A stretch of 64,000 nucleotides of DNA from Piscinibacter sp. (GTDB taxonomy: Bacteria; Pseudomonadota; Gammaproteobacteria; Burkholderiales; Burkholderiaceae_C): positions 1 to 64,000 of the forward strand of contig JAHBZL010000021.1 of assembly GCA_019635485.1 (NCBI GenBank), given 5' to 3'. Below, in pieces: positions 1 through 8,758 of the stretch. Made by a program: the position numbers and the translations under genes. Within the stretch, counting starts at the first letter, position 1; each line of letters opens with the position of its first letter. The notes below the pieces were generated by a model, which had not been told where the DNA came from, made no database searches, and saw only the letters and a list, made by a program, of their open reading frames with translations.

Positions 1-91
1 CGCCTGGCGCGACTCGCTCCACTCGCCGAGAAAGCGGCCGCACACCAAGGACAGCAACGGGCCGCGACCGGCTCGCACGGGAGCGCCTCGC

Positions 92-889
92 ATGAGCCAG
101 ACTGACCACGCCACGATGCCCCCGACGCCCACCACCGACCGCACGCCGTTTGTGCAGATGCGCCAGATCGTCAAGCGCTTCGGCGGCGTGGTGGCGGTCA
201 ACCACGTGGACCTCGACCTGTACGCCGGCGAATGTGTCGGCGTGCTGGGCCACAACGGCGCCGGCAAGACGGTGCTGATCAAGGTGCTCTCCGGCGTCTA
301 CATCCCGGACGAGGGCTCGATCCACGTGCACGGGCAGGAGATGCACTTCCGCAATCCGCACGACGCGCGGACGGCCGGCATCGAGACCATCCACCAGACA
401 CTCGCGCTGGCGGACAACCTGGACGGCCCGGGCAACCTGTTCCTCGGGCGCGAACTGCTGACGCCGTGGCGCACACTGGACAGCCGGCGCATGGAGTACG
501 AGGCGCGCCAGGTGATCGCCCGGCTGAACCCGAACTTCAAGAACATCCTCGATCCGGTGCTGCGCATGTCCGGCGGGCAGCGCCAGTCGGTCGCGATCGC
601 CCGCGCGCTGTACTTCAATGCGCGCATCCTGATCATGGACGAACCCTGCGCCGCGCTCGGCCCGTCGGAGACGCGAATGGTGCTGGAGACCATCCAGCGC
701 CTGAAGGCCGCGGGCATCGGCATCTTCCTGATCAGCCACGAGATGCACGACGTGTTCGAGGTCTGCGACCGCGCCACCGTGATGAAGAACGGCAGCGTGG
801 TCGGCATGGTGCACATGAAGGACGTGACGCCCGACGACGTGCTGCAGATGATCATCCAGGGCAAGCGGCCCCAGGCGCTCGCGGCATGA
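92..889 (+). CDS. Sugar ABC transporter ATP-binding protein, single-domain ribose/fructose (FrcA-like) type
   Basis: Cytoplasmic ATPase of 265 aa that would power a ribose-family sugar importer. Visible motifs are Walker A GHNGAGKT (53-60), signature MSGGQ (159-163), Walker B ILIMDEP (179-185) and the H-loop His216. It has one nucleotide-binding domain, as in FrcA, rather than the two of RbsA. Deviations: GKTV replaces the usual GKST, and DEPC replaces DEPT. A GGGAGCG ribosome site precedes the start. The permease and binding protein are not in the window and should lie upstream; bases 1-91 give no convincing gene end. The last codons overlap the next gene (ATGA), suggesting one transcript. 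Family is certain; the sugar is unknown. Confidence 0.9.
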   Translation: MSQTDHATMPPTPTTDRTPFVQMRQIVKRFGGVVAVNHVDLDLYAGECVGVLGHNGAGKTVLIKVLSGVYIPDEGSIHVHGQEMHFRNPHDARTAGIETIHQTLALADNLDGPGNLFLGRELLTPWRTLDSRRMEYEARQVIARLNPNFKNILDPVLRMSGGQRQSVAIARALYFNARILIMDEPCAALGPSETRMVLETIQRLKAAGIGIFLISHEMHDVFEVCDRATVMKNGSVVGMVHMKDVTPDDVLQMIIQGKRPQALAA

Positions 890-2514
890 ACCAGACACGG
901 CTCGCCTCGGCGATGCTGGCGGCGCTGCTGGCCGGCCCCGCCTGGGCGGGGCCCGGACCGGCCGTGCCGCGCTTCGTCGACGAGACCGATGCGGCCGGCC
1001 TGCAGAGCCGCTTCGACGGCGACTGGGAGTTCACCGTGGGCGGCGGCGTCGCGGCGCTCGACTGCGACGGTTCGGGCCTGCCCTCGCTGTTCGTCGCCGG
1101 CGGCGCGAACCGCTCGAAGTTCTACCGCAACCGCAGCGCGCGCGGCGGGCCGCTGAAGTTCGTCGCCGAGCGCGCCGGCCTGGAGCTGACCAGCACGCTG
1201 GGCGCCTACCCGGTCGACCTGGACGGCGACGGCGTGCTCGACCTGGCCGTGCTGCGCGTCGGCGAGACGCTGCTGATGCGCGGGCTCGGCGGTTGCCGCT
1301 TCGAGCGCGCCAACGAGCGCTGGCACTTCGAGGGCGGCAACCAGTGGACCACCGCGTTCGCGGCGGCCTGGCTCGGGCCGGGGCCGCGCCCCACGCTCGC
1401 CTTCGGCACCTACGTCGACCGCTCGCGCCAGGACTTCCCCTGGGGCAACTGCACCGACAACGTGCTGCTGCGGCCGGCCGCCGGCGAGGCGCTCGCGTTC
1501 GAGGCGCCGCAGCCGCTGCGCCCGGGCCACTGCGCGCTCGGCATGCTGTTCTCGGACTGGAACCGCAGCGGAGCGCCCTCGCTGCGCGTCACGAACGACC
1601 GCGAGTACTACAAGGGCGGGCACGAGCAGCTCTGGCACGTCGAGCCCGGCGCCGCCCCGCGCCTGTTCACCGCCGCCGAGGGCTGGAAGCCGCTGCAGAT
1701 CTGGGGCATGGGCATCGCCAGCGCCGACCTGGACGGCAGCGGCTACCCGGCCTACTTCCTGACCAGCATGGCCGACAACAAGCTGCAGGTGCTCGCCGAC
1801 GGCGCGGCGCGGCCGGTCTACCGCGATGTCGCCTTCGTCAAGGGCGTCACCGCGCACCGCCCGTTCGCCGGCGGCGACGTTCACCCGTCGACCGCCTGGC
1901 ACGCCCAGTTCGCGGACGCCAACAACGACGGCTGGCTGGACCTGTTCGTTGTCAAGGGCAACGTCGGCCACATGCCGGACTTCGCGCTGCTGGACCCGAG
2001 CAACCTGCTGCTCGGCCAGCCCGACGGGCGCTACGTCGAGGCGGCCGGCGAAGCCGGCCTGCTGAACTACCAGCGCGGGCGCGGCGGGCTGCTGGTGGAC
2101 CTGAACGCCGACGGAATGCTCGACGCGGTGATCGTGAACCGCTGGGAGCGCGCAAAGCTGTGGCGCAACGTCGGCGCGGGCACCGCGGCGGCGCCCCGCC
2201 CGCTGGGCCACTGGCTGCAGCTGCGGCTGCAGCAGGACGGCGGCAACCGCGATGCGATCGGCGCCTGGCTGGAAGTCGAATCCGGCGGGCGCGTGCAGCG
2301 CCGCGAGCAGGTGGTCGGCGGCGGCCATGCGAGCGGCACCGTGGGCTTCCTGCACGTCGGCCTCGGCGAGGCGACCCGAGCGCGCGTGCGCGTGCTGTGG
2401 CCCGGCGCGAAGCCGGGGGACGCCGCGCTGACCAGCGACTGGTTCGAGGCCGCCGCGGACCGCTTCTACGTGCTCGACCGGCGCGCCGGCCTGACGCCAT
2501 GGCCCGGTCCCTGA
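886..2514 (+). CDS. Secreted CRTAC1/ASPIC-UnbV family protein with FG-GAP/VCBS repeats
   Basis: A 542-aa exported protein with an N-terminal signal peptide ending near ALLAGPAWA. The body holds at least six acidic calcium-loop-like repeats of FG-GAP/VCBS type (for example DCDGSG, DLDGDG, DWNRSG, DLDGSG, DANNDG and DLNADG), predicting a beta-propeller. The last 90 or so residues resemble the ASPIC/UnbV domain (GGGHASG, then a VLWPG segment). The start is set by the ATGA overlap with the upstream ABC ATPase gene. The end overlaps the haloperoxidase-like gene by 16 bases, so the pair is probably translated together. The molecular role of bacterial CRTAC1 proteins is not established; binding of an extracellular ligand or partner is likely. 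Confidence 0.85.
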   Translation: MNQTRLASAMLAALLAGPAWAGPGPAVPRFVDETDAAGLQSRFDGDWEFTVGGGVAALDCDGSGLPSLFVAGGANRSKFYRNRSARGGPLKFVAERAGLELTSTLGAYPVDLDGDGVLDLAVLRVGETLLMRGLGGCRFERANERWHFEGGNQWTTAFAAAWLGPGPRPTLAFGTYVDRSRQDFPWGNCTDNVLLRPAAGEALAFEAPQPLRPGHCALGMLFSDWNRSGAPSLRVTNDREYYKGGHEQLWHVEPGAAPRLFTAAEGWKPLQIWGMGIASADLDGSGYPAYFLTSMADNKLQVLADGAARPVYRDVAFVKGVTAHRPFAGGDVHPSTAWHAQFADANNDGWLDLFVVKGNVGHMPDFALLDPSNLLLGQPDGRYVEAAGEAGLLNYQRGRGGLLVDLNADGMLDAVIVNRWERAKLWRNVGAGTAAAPRPLGHWLQLRLQQDGGNRDAIGAWLEVESGGRVQRREQVVGGGHASGTVGFLHVGLGEATRARVRVLWPGAKPGDAALTSDWFEAAADRFYVLDRRAGLTPWPGP

Positions 2515-3863
2515 ACCACGCTGTCGCCGGCCTCGGGCTCGTGCTGCTGGCCGGGCTGTTCTCGGTGCTGCCCGGCCGGGCCGCGCTCGCGCAGGGCCAC
2601 AGCCCGGAGGCAGGCCGCTACAGCGCGGCCGTGGCCACCGAGTGGTTCCGCGTCGTGCTGCCGGCGATCCAGCAGACCCCCGGGCAATCGCCGCCGGTGG
2701 CGGCCCGCACGCTGGCCTACCTGGGCCTCGGCCTGTACGAGGCGACGCTGGCCGGCACGCCGGGGCGGCGCAGCTTCGCCGGGCAGCTCAACGAACTCGA
2801 CTCGCTGCCCCCGGCCCAGCCCGACGAGCTGCTGCACTGGCCCACCGTGGCCAACGCGACGCTCGCGGCGCTGACGCAGATGCTGCTGCCGAACGCGCCG
2901 CCGGACTGGAAGGCGCGCTTCGCGGCGCTGGAGCGCAACATGCCGGTCGCGCAGCCGGCCGACTTCGACCCCGCGCAGCGCACGCCCGAGGTCATCATCC
3001 GCTCCGAGACGCACGGCAAGCTGCTGGCGATGGCCCTGATGACCTGGGCCCGCACCGACGGCGGCCACGACGTGCTGGGCGCGCGCCGCTTGCGCCTCGA
3101 CGCCGGCTACGTCTCGCCCAGCGGCCCGGGCGCGTGGGTGCCGACGCCGCCGCGCTTCGCCCGTCCGCTGCTGCCCTACTGGGGCGAGAACCGGCCGTTC
3201 ATGAAGACACTCGCGGCCTGCCGGCCGCCGGGCCCGCCGCGCTACGACGAGACGCCGGGTTCGCCGTTCCACCGCGAGGCGGTCGAGGTCTACAAGGCCG
3301 GCGTCGCGCCGACCGAGGAGCAGCGCCGCGTCGCGCTGTACTGGGCCGACGACCCGGGCAAGACGCCGACGCCGGCCGGTCACTGGGCCTGGATCCTGAC
3401 CGATCTGCTGCGCGACCGCCAGGCCACGCTGGCCGCGGCGGCCGAACAGTACGCCCGGCTGACCATGGCGATGTCCGACGCCTTCATCGCCACCTGGCAG
3501 GTCAAGTACGAGACCAACCTGCTGCGCCCGGTCACCTACGTGCAGCTGGGGCTGGACGCGAACTGGGTGCCGCCGCTGATGGAGACGCCGCCGTTCCCCG
3601 AGTACCCGTCCGGCCACTCGGTGCAGTCGGGCGCCGCCACGGCGGTGCTGGAGGCGCTGTACGGCAAGGACACCGCGTTCGAGGACCGCACCCACAACGA
3701 CCGCGGCTGGGGTCCGCAGCGGTTTCGCAGTTTCGCGGCGGCCGCCGAGCAGGCCGCCTTCTCGCGCCTGTATGCAGGCATCCACTACCGCAGCGCCGTC
3801 GAGCACGGGGTGACGATGGGCCGCTGCATCGGCGCGCAGGCGCTGGCACTCACCACGCGCTGA
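2499..3863 (+). CDS. Secreted vanadium-dependent haloperoxidase / PAP2-superfamily protein
   Basis: A 454-aa protein with a signal peptide (about residues 1-32, ending near RAALAQ). It carries the three pieces of a vanadate/phosphate pocket: K336 and R343-P in KYETNLLRP, PSGHS at 370-374, and SR at 422-423 with His429 in GIHYRS. The Asp that assists the last His in fungal enzymes is Ala433 here, a variation also found in bacterial homologues. It could be a haloperoxidase or an acid-phosphatase-like enzyme; sequence alone does not decide. The ATG overlaps the end of the CRTAC1-like gene, so the two exported proteins may form a functional pair. Confidence 0.85.
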   Translation: MARSLNHAVAGLGLVLLAGLFSVLPGRAALAQGHSPEAGRYSAAVATEWFRVVLPAIQQTPGQSPPVAARTLAYLGLGLYEATLAGTPGRRSFAGQLNELDSLPPAQPDELLHWPTVANATLAALTQMLLPNAPPDWKARFAALERNMPVAQPADFDPAQRTPEVIIRSETHGKLLAMALMTWARTDGGHDVLGARRLRLDAGYVSPSGPGAWVPTPPRFARPLLPYWGENRPFMKTLAACRPPGPPRYDETPGSPFHREAVEVYKAGVAPTEEQRRVALYWADDPGKTPTPAGHWAWILTDLLRDRQATLAAAAEQYARLTMAMSDAFIATWQVKYETNLLRPVTYVQLGLDANWVPPLMETPPFPEYPSGHSVQSGAATAVLEALYGKDTAFEDRTHNDRGWGPQRFRSFAAAAEQAAFSRLYAGIHYRSAVEHGVTMGRCIGAQALALTTR

Positions 3864-3892
3864 TCGGGCGCTGACCACCGGAAGGAGCAACC

Positions 3893-4948
3893 ATGGCCAC
3901 CAACCTCCAGGGACCCGGCATCTACCTCGCGCAGTTCGCCGGCGACGCCGCACCGTTCGACTCCTGGCACGCGATCACGAAATGGGCCGGCTCGCTCGGC
4001 TTCAAGGGCGTGCAGCTGCCGAGCTGGGACGGCCGGCTCATCGACCTGGCGCGCGCCGCCGAATCGAAGACCTACTGCGACGAGCTGGCCGGCATCGCGC
4101 GCGAGAACGGCGTCGCGATCACCGAGCTCGGCACGCACCTGCAGGGCCAGCTGGTGGCCGTGCACCCGGCCTACGACGAAGCCTTCGACGCGTTCGCGCC
4201 GGCGGCCGTGAAGGGCAAGCCGGCCGAGCGTCAGCGCTGGGCGGTGCAGCAGATGCTGCTCTCGGCCAAGGCCTCCAGGCACCTCGGGCTGACCTCCAAC
4301 GTCAGCTTCCCCGGCGCGCTCGCCTGGCCCTACCTGTACCCCTGGCCGCAGCGCCCGCCAGGCCTGATCGAGACCGCGTTCGACGAGCTGGCCAAGCGCT
4401 GGCGCCCGATCTTCGACGCTTTCGACGCGGCCGGCTGCCACGTCGCCTTCGAGCTGCACCCGGGCGAGGACCTGTTCGACGGCACGACCTTCGAGATGTT
4501 CCTGGAACGCGTCGGCAACCACCCGCGCTGCTGCATCAACTACGACCCGTCGCACTTCGTGCTGCAGCAGCTCGACTACCTCGAGTTCATCGACATCTAC
4601 CACGAGCGCATCACCTCGCTGCACATCAAGGACGCCGAGTTCCGCCCCACCGGCCGGCAGGGTGTCTACTCCGGCTACCAGCCCTGGGTGAACCGCGCCG
4701 GGCGCTTCCGCTCGCTGGGCGACGGGCAGGTCGACTTCAAGGCCATCTTCTCGAAGATGGCGCAGTACGACTACGCCGGCTGGGCGGTGCTCGAGTGGGA
4801 ATGCTGCCTGAAGCACCCCGAGCAGGGCGCCGCCGAAGGCGCCACGTTCATCCGCGACCACATCATCCGCGTCACCGAGAAGGCGTTCGACGACTTCGCC
4901 GGCGGCGGCACGGACCCTGCGCAGCTCAAGCGCATGTTGGGCCTCTAG
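3893..4948 (+). CDS. Sugar phosphate isomerase/epimerase family protein (AP endonuclease-2-type TIM barrel)
   Basis: A 351-aa xylose-isomerase-like TIM barrel, predicted cytoplasmic. Candidate metal ligands follow the family pattern: Glu in AFELHPGE, Asp/His in NYDPSHF, His/Asp in SLHIKDAEF and a C-terminal Glu in VLEWECC. A clear ribosome site (GGAAGGAG) stands seven bases before the ATG. The Gfo/Idh/MocA dehydrogenase gene follows 16 bases later. This pairing is typical of pathways in which a sugar or cyclitol is oxidised and then isomerised or epimerised. The true substrate cannot be read from sequence; it need not be a phosphate ester. Confidence 0.88.
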   Translation: MATNLQGPGIYLAQFAGDAAPFDSWHAITKWAGSLGFKGVQLPSWDGRLIDLARAAESKTYCDELAGIARENGVAITELGTHLQGQLVAVHPAYDEAFDAFAPAAVKGKPAERQRWAVQQMLLSAKASRHLGLTSNVSFPGALAWPYLYPWPQRPPGLIETAFDELAKRWRPIFDAFDAAGCHVAFELHPGEDLFDGTTFEMFLERVGNHPRCCINYDPSHFVLQQLDYLEFIDIYHERITSLHIKDAEFRPTGRQGVYSGYQPWVNRAGRFRSLGDGQVDFKAIFSKMAQYDYAGWAVLEWECCLKHPEQGAAEGATFIRDHIIRVTEKAFDDFAGGGTDPAQLKRMLGL

Positions 4949-4964
4949 CCAGAAAGCGACGACG

Positions 4965-6149
4965 ATGACGATCAAGGGCAGCCAGACCCCGGCCGCGGCG
5001 CCGGCCCGCATCCGCCTCGGCATGGTCGGCGGCGGCGAAGGTGCGTTCATCGGCGCGGTGCACCGCATCGCCGCGCGCCTGGACGACCACTACGAGCTCG
5101 TCGCCGGCGCGCTCTCGGCCACGCCGGAGAAGGCGCAGCGCTCCGGCGCGGCGCTCGGCCTCGCGCCGGAGCGCATCTACGACGACTTCGGGGCGATGGC
5201 GAAGGCGGAGGCAGCGCGCCCGGACGGCATCGAGGCGGTGGCCATCGTGACGCCCAACCACATGCACGCGCCGGTGGCCGAGGCCTTCCTGAAGGCCGGC
5301 ATCCACGTCATCTGCGACAAGCCGGTCACCACCACCAGCAAGGAGGCGAAGAAGCTGCAGGCGCTGGCGAAGAAGCACAGGCGCATCTTCGCGGTCACGC
5401 ACAACTACACGGGCTACCCGATGGTGCGGCACGCACGCCAGCTGGTCCAGGAGGGACGCCTGGGCGAGATCCGCGTCGTGCAGGTGGAGTACCCGCAGGA
5501 CTGGCTCACCGAGAAGCTCGAGGACACGGGCCAGAAGCAGGCCGCCTGGCGCTCGGACCCGAAGCGCAGCGGCGCCGGCGGGGCGATCGGCGACATCGGC
5601 ACCCACGCCCACAACCTGGCCGCCTACGTCACCGGCCTGAAGCTCGCCGAGCTTTGCGCCGAGCTGAGCCGCTTCGTCAAGGGCCGTGCCCTCGACGACA
5701 ACGCGAACGTCATGCTGCGCTACGCCAACGGCGCGCGCGGCCTGCTGTGGGCCAGCCAGGTGGCGCCCGGCAACGAGAACAACCTGAAGCTGCGCGTCTA
5801 CGGCAGCAAGGGTGGGCTCGAGTGGCGCCAGGAGCACCCGAACCAGCTCTACTGGTCGCCGTTCGGGGAGCCGACGCAGATCGTCGCGCGCGGCACCGGG
5901 GCCGCGAACGCGGCAGCCGCCCGCGTCAGCCGCATCCCGGCCGGCCACCCGGAGGGCTACCTCGAGGCGTTCGCGACGCTGTACGCCGAGATCGCGCAGG
6001 CGATCCGGGCGGCGCGCCGCGGCGGACCGAAGGCGGACCGGGCCGCCCATTTCCCGACGCTGGACGACGGGCGGGCCGGCGTCGAGTTCATCGAAGCGGT
6101 GGTCGCCTCGTCGCGCAAGGGCGGGCGCTGGGTCAAGCTGCCGGCCTGA
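4965..6149 (+). CDS. Gfo/Idh/MocA family NAD(P)-dependent oxidoreductase
   Basis: A 394-aa sugar or polyol dehydrogenase. The N-terminal Rossmann fold begins GMVGGGEGAFIG; the family's EKP motif appears as CDKPV near residue 115. The substrate-side helix GAIGDIGTHAHNL carries the usual Asp and His pair. The C-terminal half is the expected alpha/beta substrate domain. It is probably co-transcribed with the preceding TIM-barrel gene and likely works on the same compound brought in by one of the two flanking ABC systems. Related enzymes act on myo-inositol, glucose and 1,5-anhydro sugars, so the specific reaction is open. Confidence 0.9.
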   Translation: MTIKGSQTPAAAPARIRLGMVGGGEGAFIGAVHRIAARLDDHYELVAGALSATPEKAQRSGAALGLAPERIYDDFGAMAKAEAARPDGIEAVAIVTPNHMHAPVAEAFLKAGIHVICDKPVTTTSKEAKKLQALAKKHRRIFAVTHNYTGYPMVRHARQLVQEGRLGEIRVVQVEYPQDWLTEKLEDTGQKQAAWRSDPKRSGAGGAIGDIGTHAHNLAAYVTGLKLAELCAELSRFVKGRALDDNANVMLRYANGARGLLWASQVAPGNENNLKLRVYGSKGGLEWRQEHPNQLYWSPFGEPTQIVARGTGAANAAAARVSRIPAGHPEGYLEAFATLYAEIAQAIRAARRGGPKADRAAHFPTLDDGRAGVEFIEAVVASSRKGGRWVKLPA

Positions 6150-6203
6150 CCCCCGGGTTTTCCTGATGGATCGCTGATTGATTTATTTTCAGCGACTCCT
6201 ACC

Positions 6204-6228
6204 ATCGATGCATCCTTCCTGCATCGAT
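6204..6228. promoter_or_regulatory. Perfect 9-bp inverted repeat before the LacI-type gene, candidate autoregulatory operator
   Basis: The arms ATCGATGCA (6204-6212) and TGCATCGAT (6220-6228) are exact reverse complements around seven bases, ending three bases before the chosen start codon. A weak promoter, TTGATT (6178-6183) and TACCAT (6200-6205) with 16-bp spacing, runs into the left arm. The surrounding stretch is unusually AT-rich for this genome. LacI-family regulators bind such palindromes, so repression of its own gene is plausible. An alternative in-frame ATG lies inside the left arm at 6208. I saw no second copy before the transport operon. Confidence 0.5.
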
Positions 6229-6231
6229 CCG

Positions 6232-7257
6232 ATGTCCACCGCCACCATCGCCGACATCGCGCGCCACGCGGGCGTCGGCACCGCCACCGTCGACCGGGTG
6301 CTGAACAAGCGCCCCGGCGTGAATGCCGAGACCGTGCAGCGCGTGTTGGAGGTGGTCGCGCGGCTCGGCACGCCGCCTTCGCGCGGCCGGCCTCGCAAGG
6401 GCGAGAACTTCCGTTTCGCCTTCGTGCTGCCAAGCGAGTCGACGCCCTTCGTCGAGCTGCTCGACCGGCAGATCGCCCAGGCTGCCGGCGAATTCCGCCA
6501 CCAGCACATCACCGAGGTCACGCACCGGCTCGACAGCAGCGACCCGGCGCAGTTCGCCGCCGCGCTGGCCCAGCTCTCCGGCAGCGATGCGCTCGCGCTG
6601 ATGGCGCCCGACCTGCCGCCGGTGAAGCTGGCGATCAACGAGCTGGTGCGCACCGGCGTGCATGTGGTGACGCTGTTCTCCGACGTGGCCGGCTCGATGC
6701 GCGAGACCTGCATCGGCGCCGACAACCGCGCCGCCGGCCGCACCGCCGGGCTGCTGCTCGGCCGCATGGCCGGCGGGCGCGACACGCTGCTGCTCGCCTC
6801 GCAGGCGACGCGCCTGTCGGGCGAGATCGAGCGTCGCATCGGCTTCGCGCAGGTGATCGAGGAGCGCTTCCCGAAGCTGAAGGTGCTGCGCACGCCCGAC
6901 CTCCCGCCCGGCGACACCGGCGCCTGCCGCGCGCTGCTGCGCTTCCTGCGCGGCCAGTCGGTCGACCTGTCGCGCGTGGCCGGGCTCTACAACGTCGGCT
7001 CGGGAAGCGCCGGGGTCGCGCGCGCGCTCGAGAGCCTCGGCCTGACCGGCAGCGTGCCGGTGGTCGCGCACGACTTCACCGACGAGCACCGCGCGCTGCT
7101 GTCGGCCAACGCCCTGGCGTACGTGCTGCACCAGGACGTCCACTACTGCATCTCCACCGCGGCACGCGTGCTGCGCGCGCTGTGCGAGAACGTGCGCGGG
7201 GCACTGAACGTGGTGCAGCCGCGCGTCGAGATCCTGACCGCCGAGAACCTGCTGTGA
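6232..7257 (+). CDS. LacI-family transcriptional regulator
   Basis: A 341-aa DNA-binding regulator. The N-terminal helix-turn-helix is TIADIARHAGVGTATVDRVL, with Asp where most family members have Ser (TVSRVL). It is followed by a hinge rich in Arg/Pro and Gly and by a periplasmic-binding-protein-like effector domain (about residues 60-335). Starts upstream (ATG 6208, TTG 6178) are in frame but would add residues ahead of the conserved start; ATG 6232 fits the family. It sits directly before a polyol/sugar transport and kinase operon and is the obvious candidate to control it, with the transported sugar or its phosphate as inducer. The effector is not known. Confidence 0.9.
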   Translation: MSTATIADIARHAGVGTATVDRVLNKRPGVNAETVQRVLEVVARLGTPPSRGRPRKGENFRFAFVLPSESTPFVELLDRQIAQAAGEFRHQHITEVTHRLDSSDPAQFAAALAQLSGSDALALMAPDLPPVKLAINELVRTGVHVVTLFSDVAGSMRETCIGADNRAAGRTAGLLLGRMAGGRDTLLLASQATRLSGEIERRIGFAQVIEERFPKLKVLRTPDLPPGDTGACRALLRFLRGQSVDLSRVAGLYNVGSGSAGVARALESLGLTGSVPVVAHDFTDEHRALLSANALAYVLHQDVHYCISTAARVLRALCENVRGALNVVQPRVEILTAENLL

Positions 7258-7315
7258 GCGCCCGGCGGCCGGATATGTGTGCTCGTGAGTCGAAAACGAA
7301 GGTAAGGAGACCCGC

Positions 7316-8650
7316 ATGAGATCACTGTTGAAGAGACTGCCGCTCCTGTCGACGCTGGCCGCGGCGCTGCTCGGCCTGTCCGGCCAGGTCCAGGCGCAGG
7401 GCAAGACCATCACGCTGTGCTGGGCGGCCTGGGACCCGGCCAACGCGCTGGTCGAGCTGTCCAAGGACTTCACCGCCAAGAGCGGCGTGAACATGAAGTT
7501 CGAGTTCGTGCCCTGGCCGAACTTCGCCGACCGCATGCTCAACGAGCTGAACAGCAAGGGCAAGCTGTGCGACCTGATCATCGGCGACAGCCAGTGGATC
7601 GGCGGCTCGGCCGAGAGCGGCCACTACGTGAAGCTGAACGACTTCTTCGCCAAGGAAGGCATCAAGATCAGCGACTTCGCGCCGGCCACCGTGACCGGCT
7701 ACGCCGAGTGGCCGAAGGGCACGCCGAACTACTGGGCGCTGCCGGCAATGGGCGACGCGCTGGGCTGGACCTACCGCAAGGACTGGTTCGCCAAGCCCGA
7801 ACTGCGCGCCGAGTTCAAGAAGAAGCACAACCGCGAGCTCGAGGCGCCCAAGACCTGGACCGAGTTCAAGCAGGTGGCCGAGTTCTTCTCCGGCCGCATG
7901 ATCGACGGCAAGAAGGTCTACGGCACCTACCTCTTCACCGAGCGCGGCTCCGAAGGCATCACGATGGGCGTGAGCAACGTGCTCTACCCGATGGGCTTCA
8001 AGTACCAGGACCCGAAGAAGCCGTACGCAATGGACGGCTTCGTGAACGGGCCGGACGCGGTGAAGGGCCTGGAGTTCTACAAGTCGCTCTACAAGTGCTG
8101 CACCCCGCCGGGGCTGACGAACTCGTACATGGGCGAGGGCCTGGACGCGTTCAAGTCCGGCCAGGTCGCGATGATGATGAACTGGTTCGCCTTCTTCCCG
8201 GGCCTGTACAAGGACCCGAACGTCGGCGGCGACAAGATCGGCTTCTTCGTCAACCCGAGCGACAAGGGCAAGGGCTCGCAGCTCGGCGGCCAGGGCATCT
8301 CGGTGGTCGCGTACTCGCCCAACCGTGCCGAGGCGCTGGCCTACATCAAGTGGTTCGCGACGCCGGACGTGCAGAAGAAGTGGTGGGCACTCGGTGGCTA
8401 CTCCTGCCACAAGGCGGTGCTGAACGACCCGGGCTTCAAGGCCAGCGCGCCGTTCGCCTCGGAGTTCCTGACCGCGATGGACCAAGTGGTCGACTTCTGG
8501 GCCGAGCCGAGTTATGCGCAGCTGCTGCTCGCGGAGCAGAAGCGCATCCACGACTTCGTGGTCGCCGACAAGGGCACGGCCAAGGAGGCACTGGACGGCC
8601 TGGTGGCCGACTGGAAGAAGGTGTTCAAGGAAGACGGGAAAGTGAAGTAG
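7316..8650 (+). CDS. Carbohydrate ABC transporter substrate-binding protein (extracellular solute-binding family 1)
   Basis: A 444-aa periplasmic binding protein with a signal peptide (about residues 1-27, ending QVQAQ). The mature part starts KTITLCWAAWDP, typical of family-1 sugar/glycerol-phosphate binding proteins. A strong ribosome site (AAGGAGA) lies before the ATG. Two permeases, a small membrane protein, two ATPases and DhaL/DhaK follow in the same direction. The 108-base gap before the first permease contains stable hairpins, a usual way of making more binding protein than membrane parts. The substrate is inferred to be a small polyol or ketose from the linked kinase. Confidence 0.9.
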   Translation: MRSLLKRLPLLSTLAAALLGLSGQVQAQGKTITLCWAAWDPANALVELSKDFTAKSGVNMKFEFVPWPNFADRMLNELNSKGKLCDLIIGDSQWIGGSAESGHYVKLNDFFAKEGIKISDFAPATVTGYAEWPKGTPNYWALPAMGDALGWTYRKDWFAKPELRAEFKKKHNRELEAPKTWTEFKQVAEFFSGRMIDGKKVYGTYLFTERGSEGITMGVSNVLYPMGFKYQDPKKPYAMDGFVNGPDAVKGLEFYKSLYKCCTPPGLTNSYMGEGLDAFKSGQVAMMMNWFAFFPGLYKDPNVGGDKIGFFVNPSDKGKGSQLGGQGISVVAYSPNRAEALAYIKWFATPDVQKKWWALGGYSCHKAVLNDPGFKASAPFASEFLTAMDQVVDFWAEPSYAQLLLAEQKRIHDFVVADKGTAKEALDGLVADWKKVFKEDGKVK

Positions 8651-8660
8651 GCCCACCCCC

Positions 8661-8723
8661 GGAGCGCCTGCGGCGCTCCCCCTCGAGGGGGCGCCGCCGG
8701 CGGACCGGCAGAGCCGGATCCGC
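8661..8723. repeat. Intergenic hairpin cluster with CTCGAGGGGG core, Burkholderiales-type repeat element
   Basis: Three structures stand in a row. First is an 8-bp perfect stem, GGAGCGCC/GGCGCTCC, with loop TGC (8661-8679). Second is the 14-base palindrome CCCCCTCGAGGGGG (8678-8691), which overlaps it. Third is a stem of GCGGACCGGC with GCCGGATCCGC that has one bulged A (8700-8723). Similar CCCCCTCGAGGGGG units are common between genes in Rubrivivax/Leptothrix-type genomes, from general knowledge. No T-tract follows, so it is more likely an RNA-stabilising or attenuating element than a simple terminator. I found no second copy in this window. Confidence 0.6.
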
Positions 8724-8758
8724 GGCGACTGCTTGATACCGCCTTTGCATTGCGACGA

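Noticed and set aside
1..91. Tail of an upstream gene ending at the TGA overlapping ATG 92
   Set aside because: The frame that ends there has poor third-position G+C and no recognisable transporter sequence, while another frame runs into the ATPase gene. The fragment is too short to decide.
298..2355. Very long open frame (about 685 codons) on the minus strand
   Set aside because: It is antisense to the ABC ATPase and CRTAC1 genes. Its product is rich in Arg/Ala/Val without domain motifs, as expected from a high-G+C coding strand read backwards.
2466..5068. Long minus-strand frames of 427-495 codons
   Set aside because: They mirror the haloperoxidase and isomerase genes, show low-complexity composition and lack credible starts or domains.
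8661..8723. Simple rho-independent terminator after the binding-protein gene
   Set aside because: No T-tract follows any of the stems, and essential permease genes continue downstream; an RNA-stabilising repeat is more likely.
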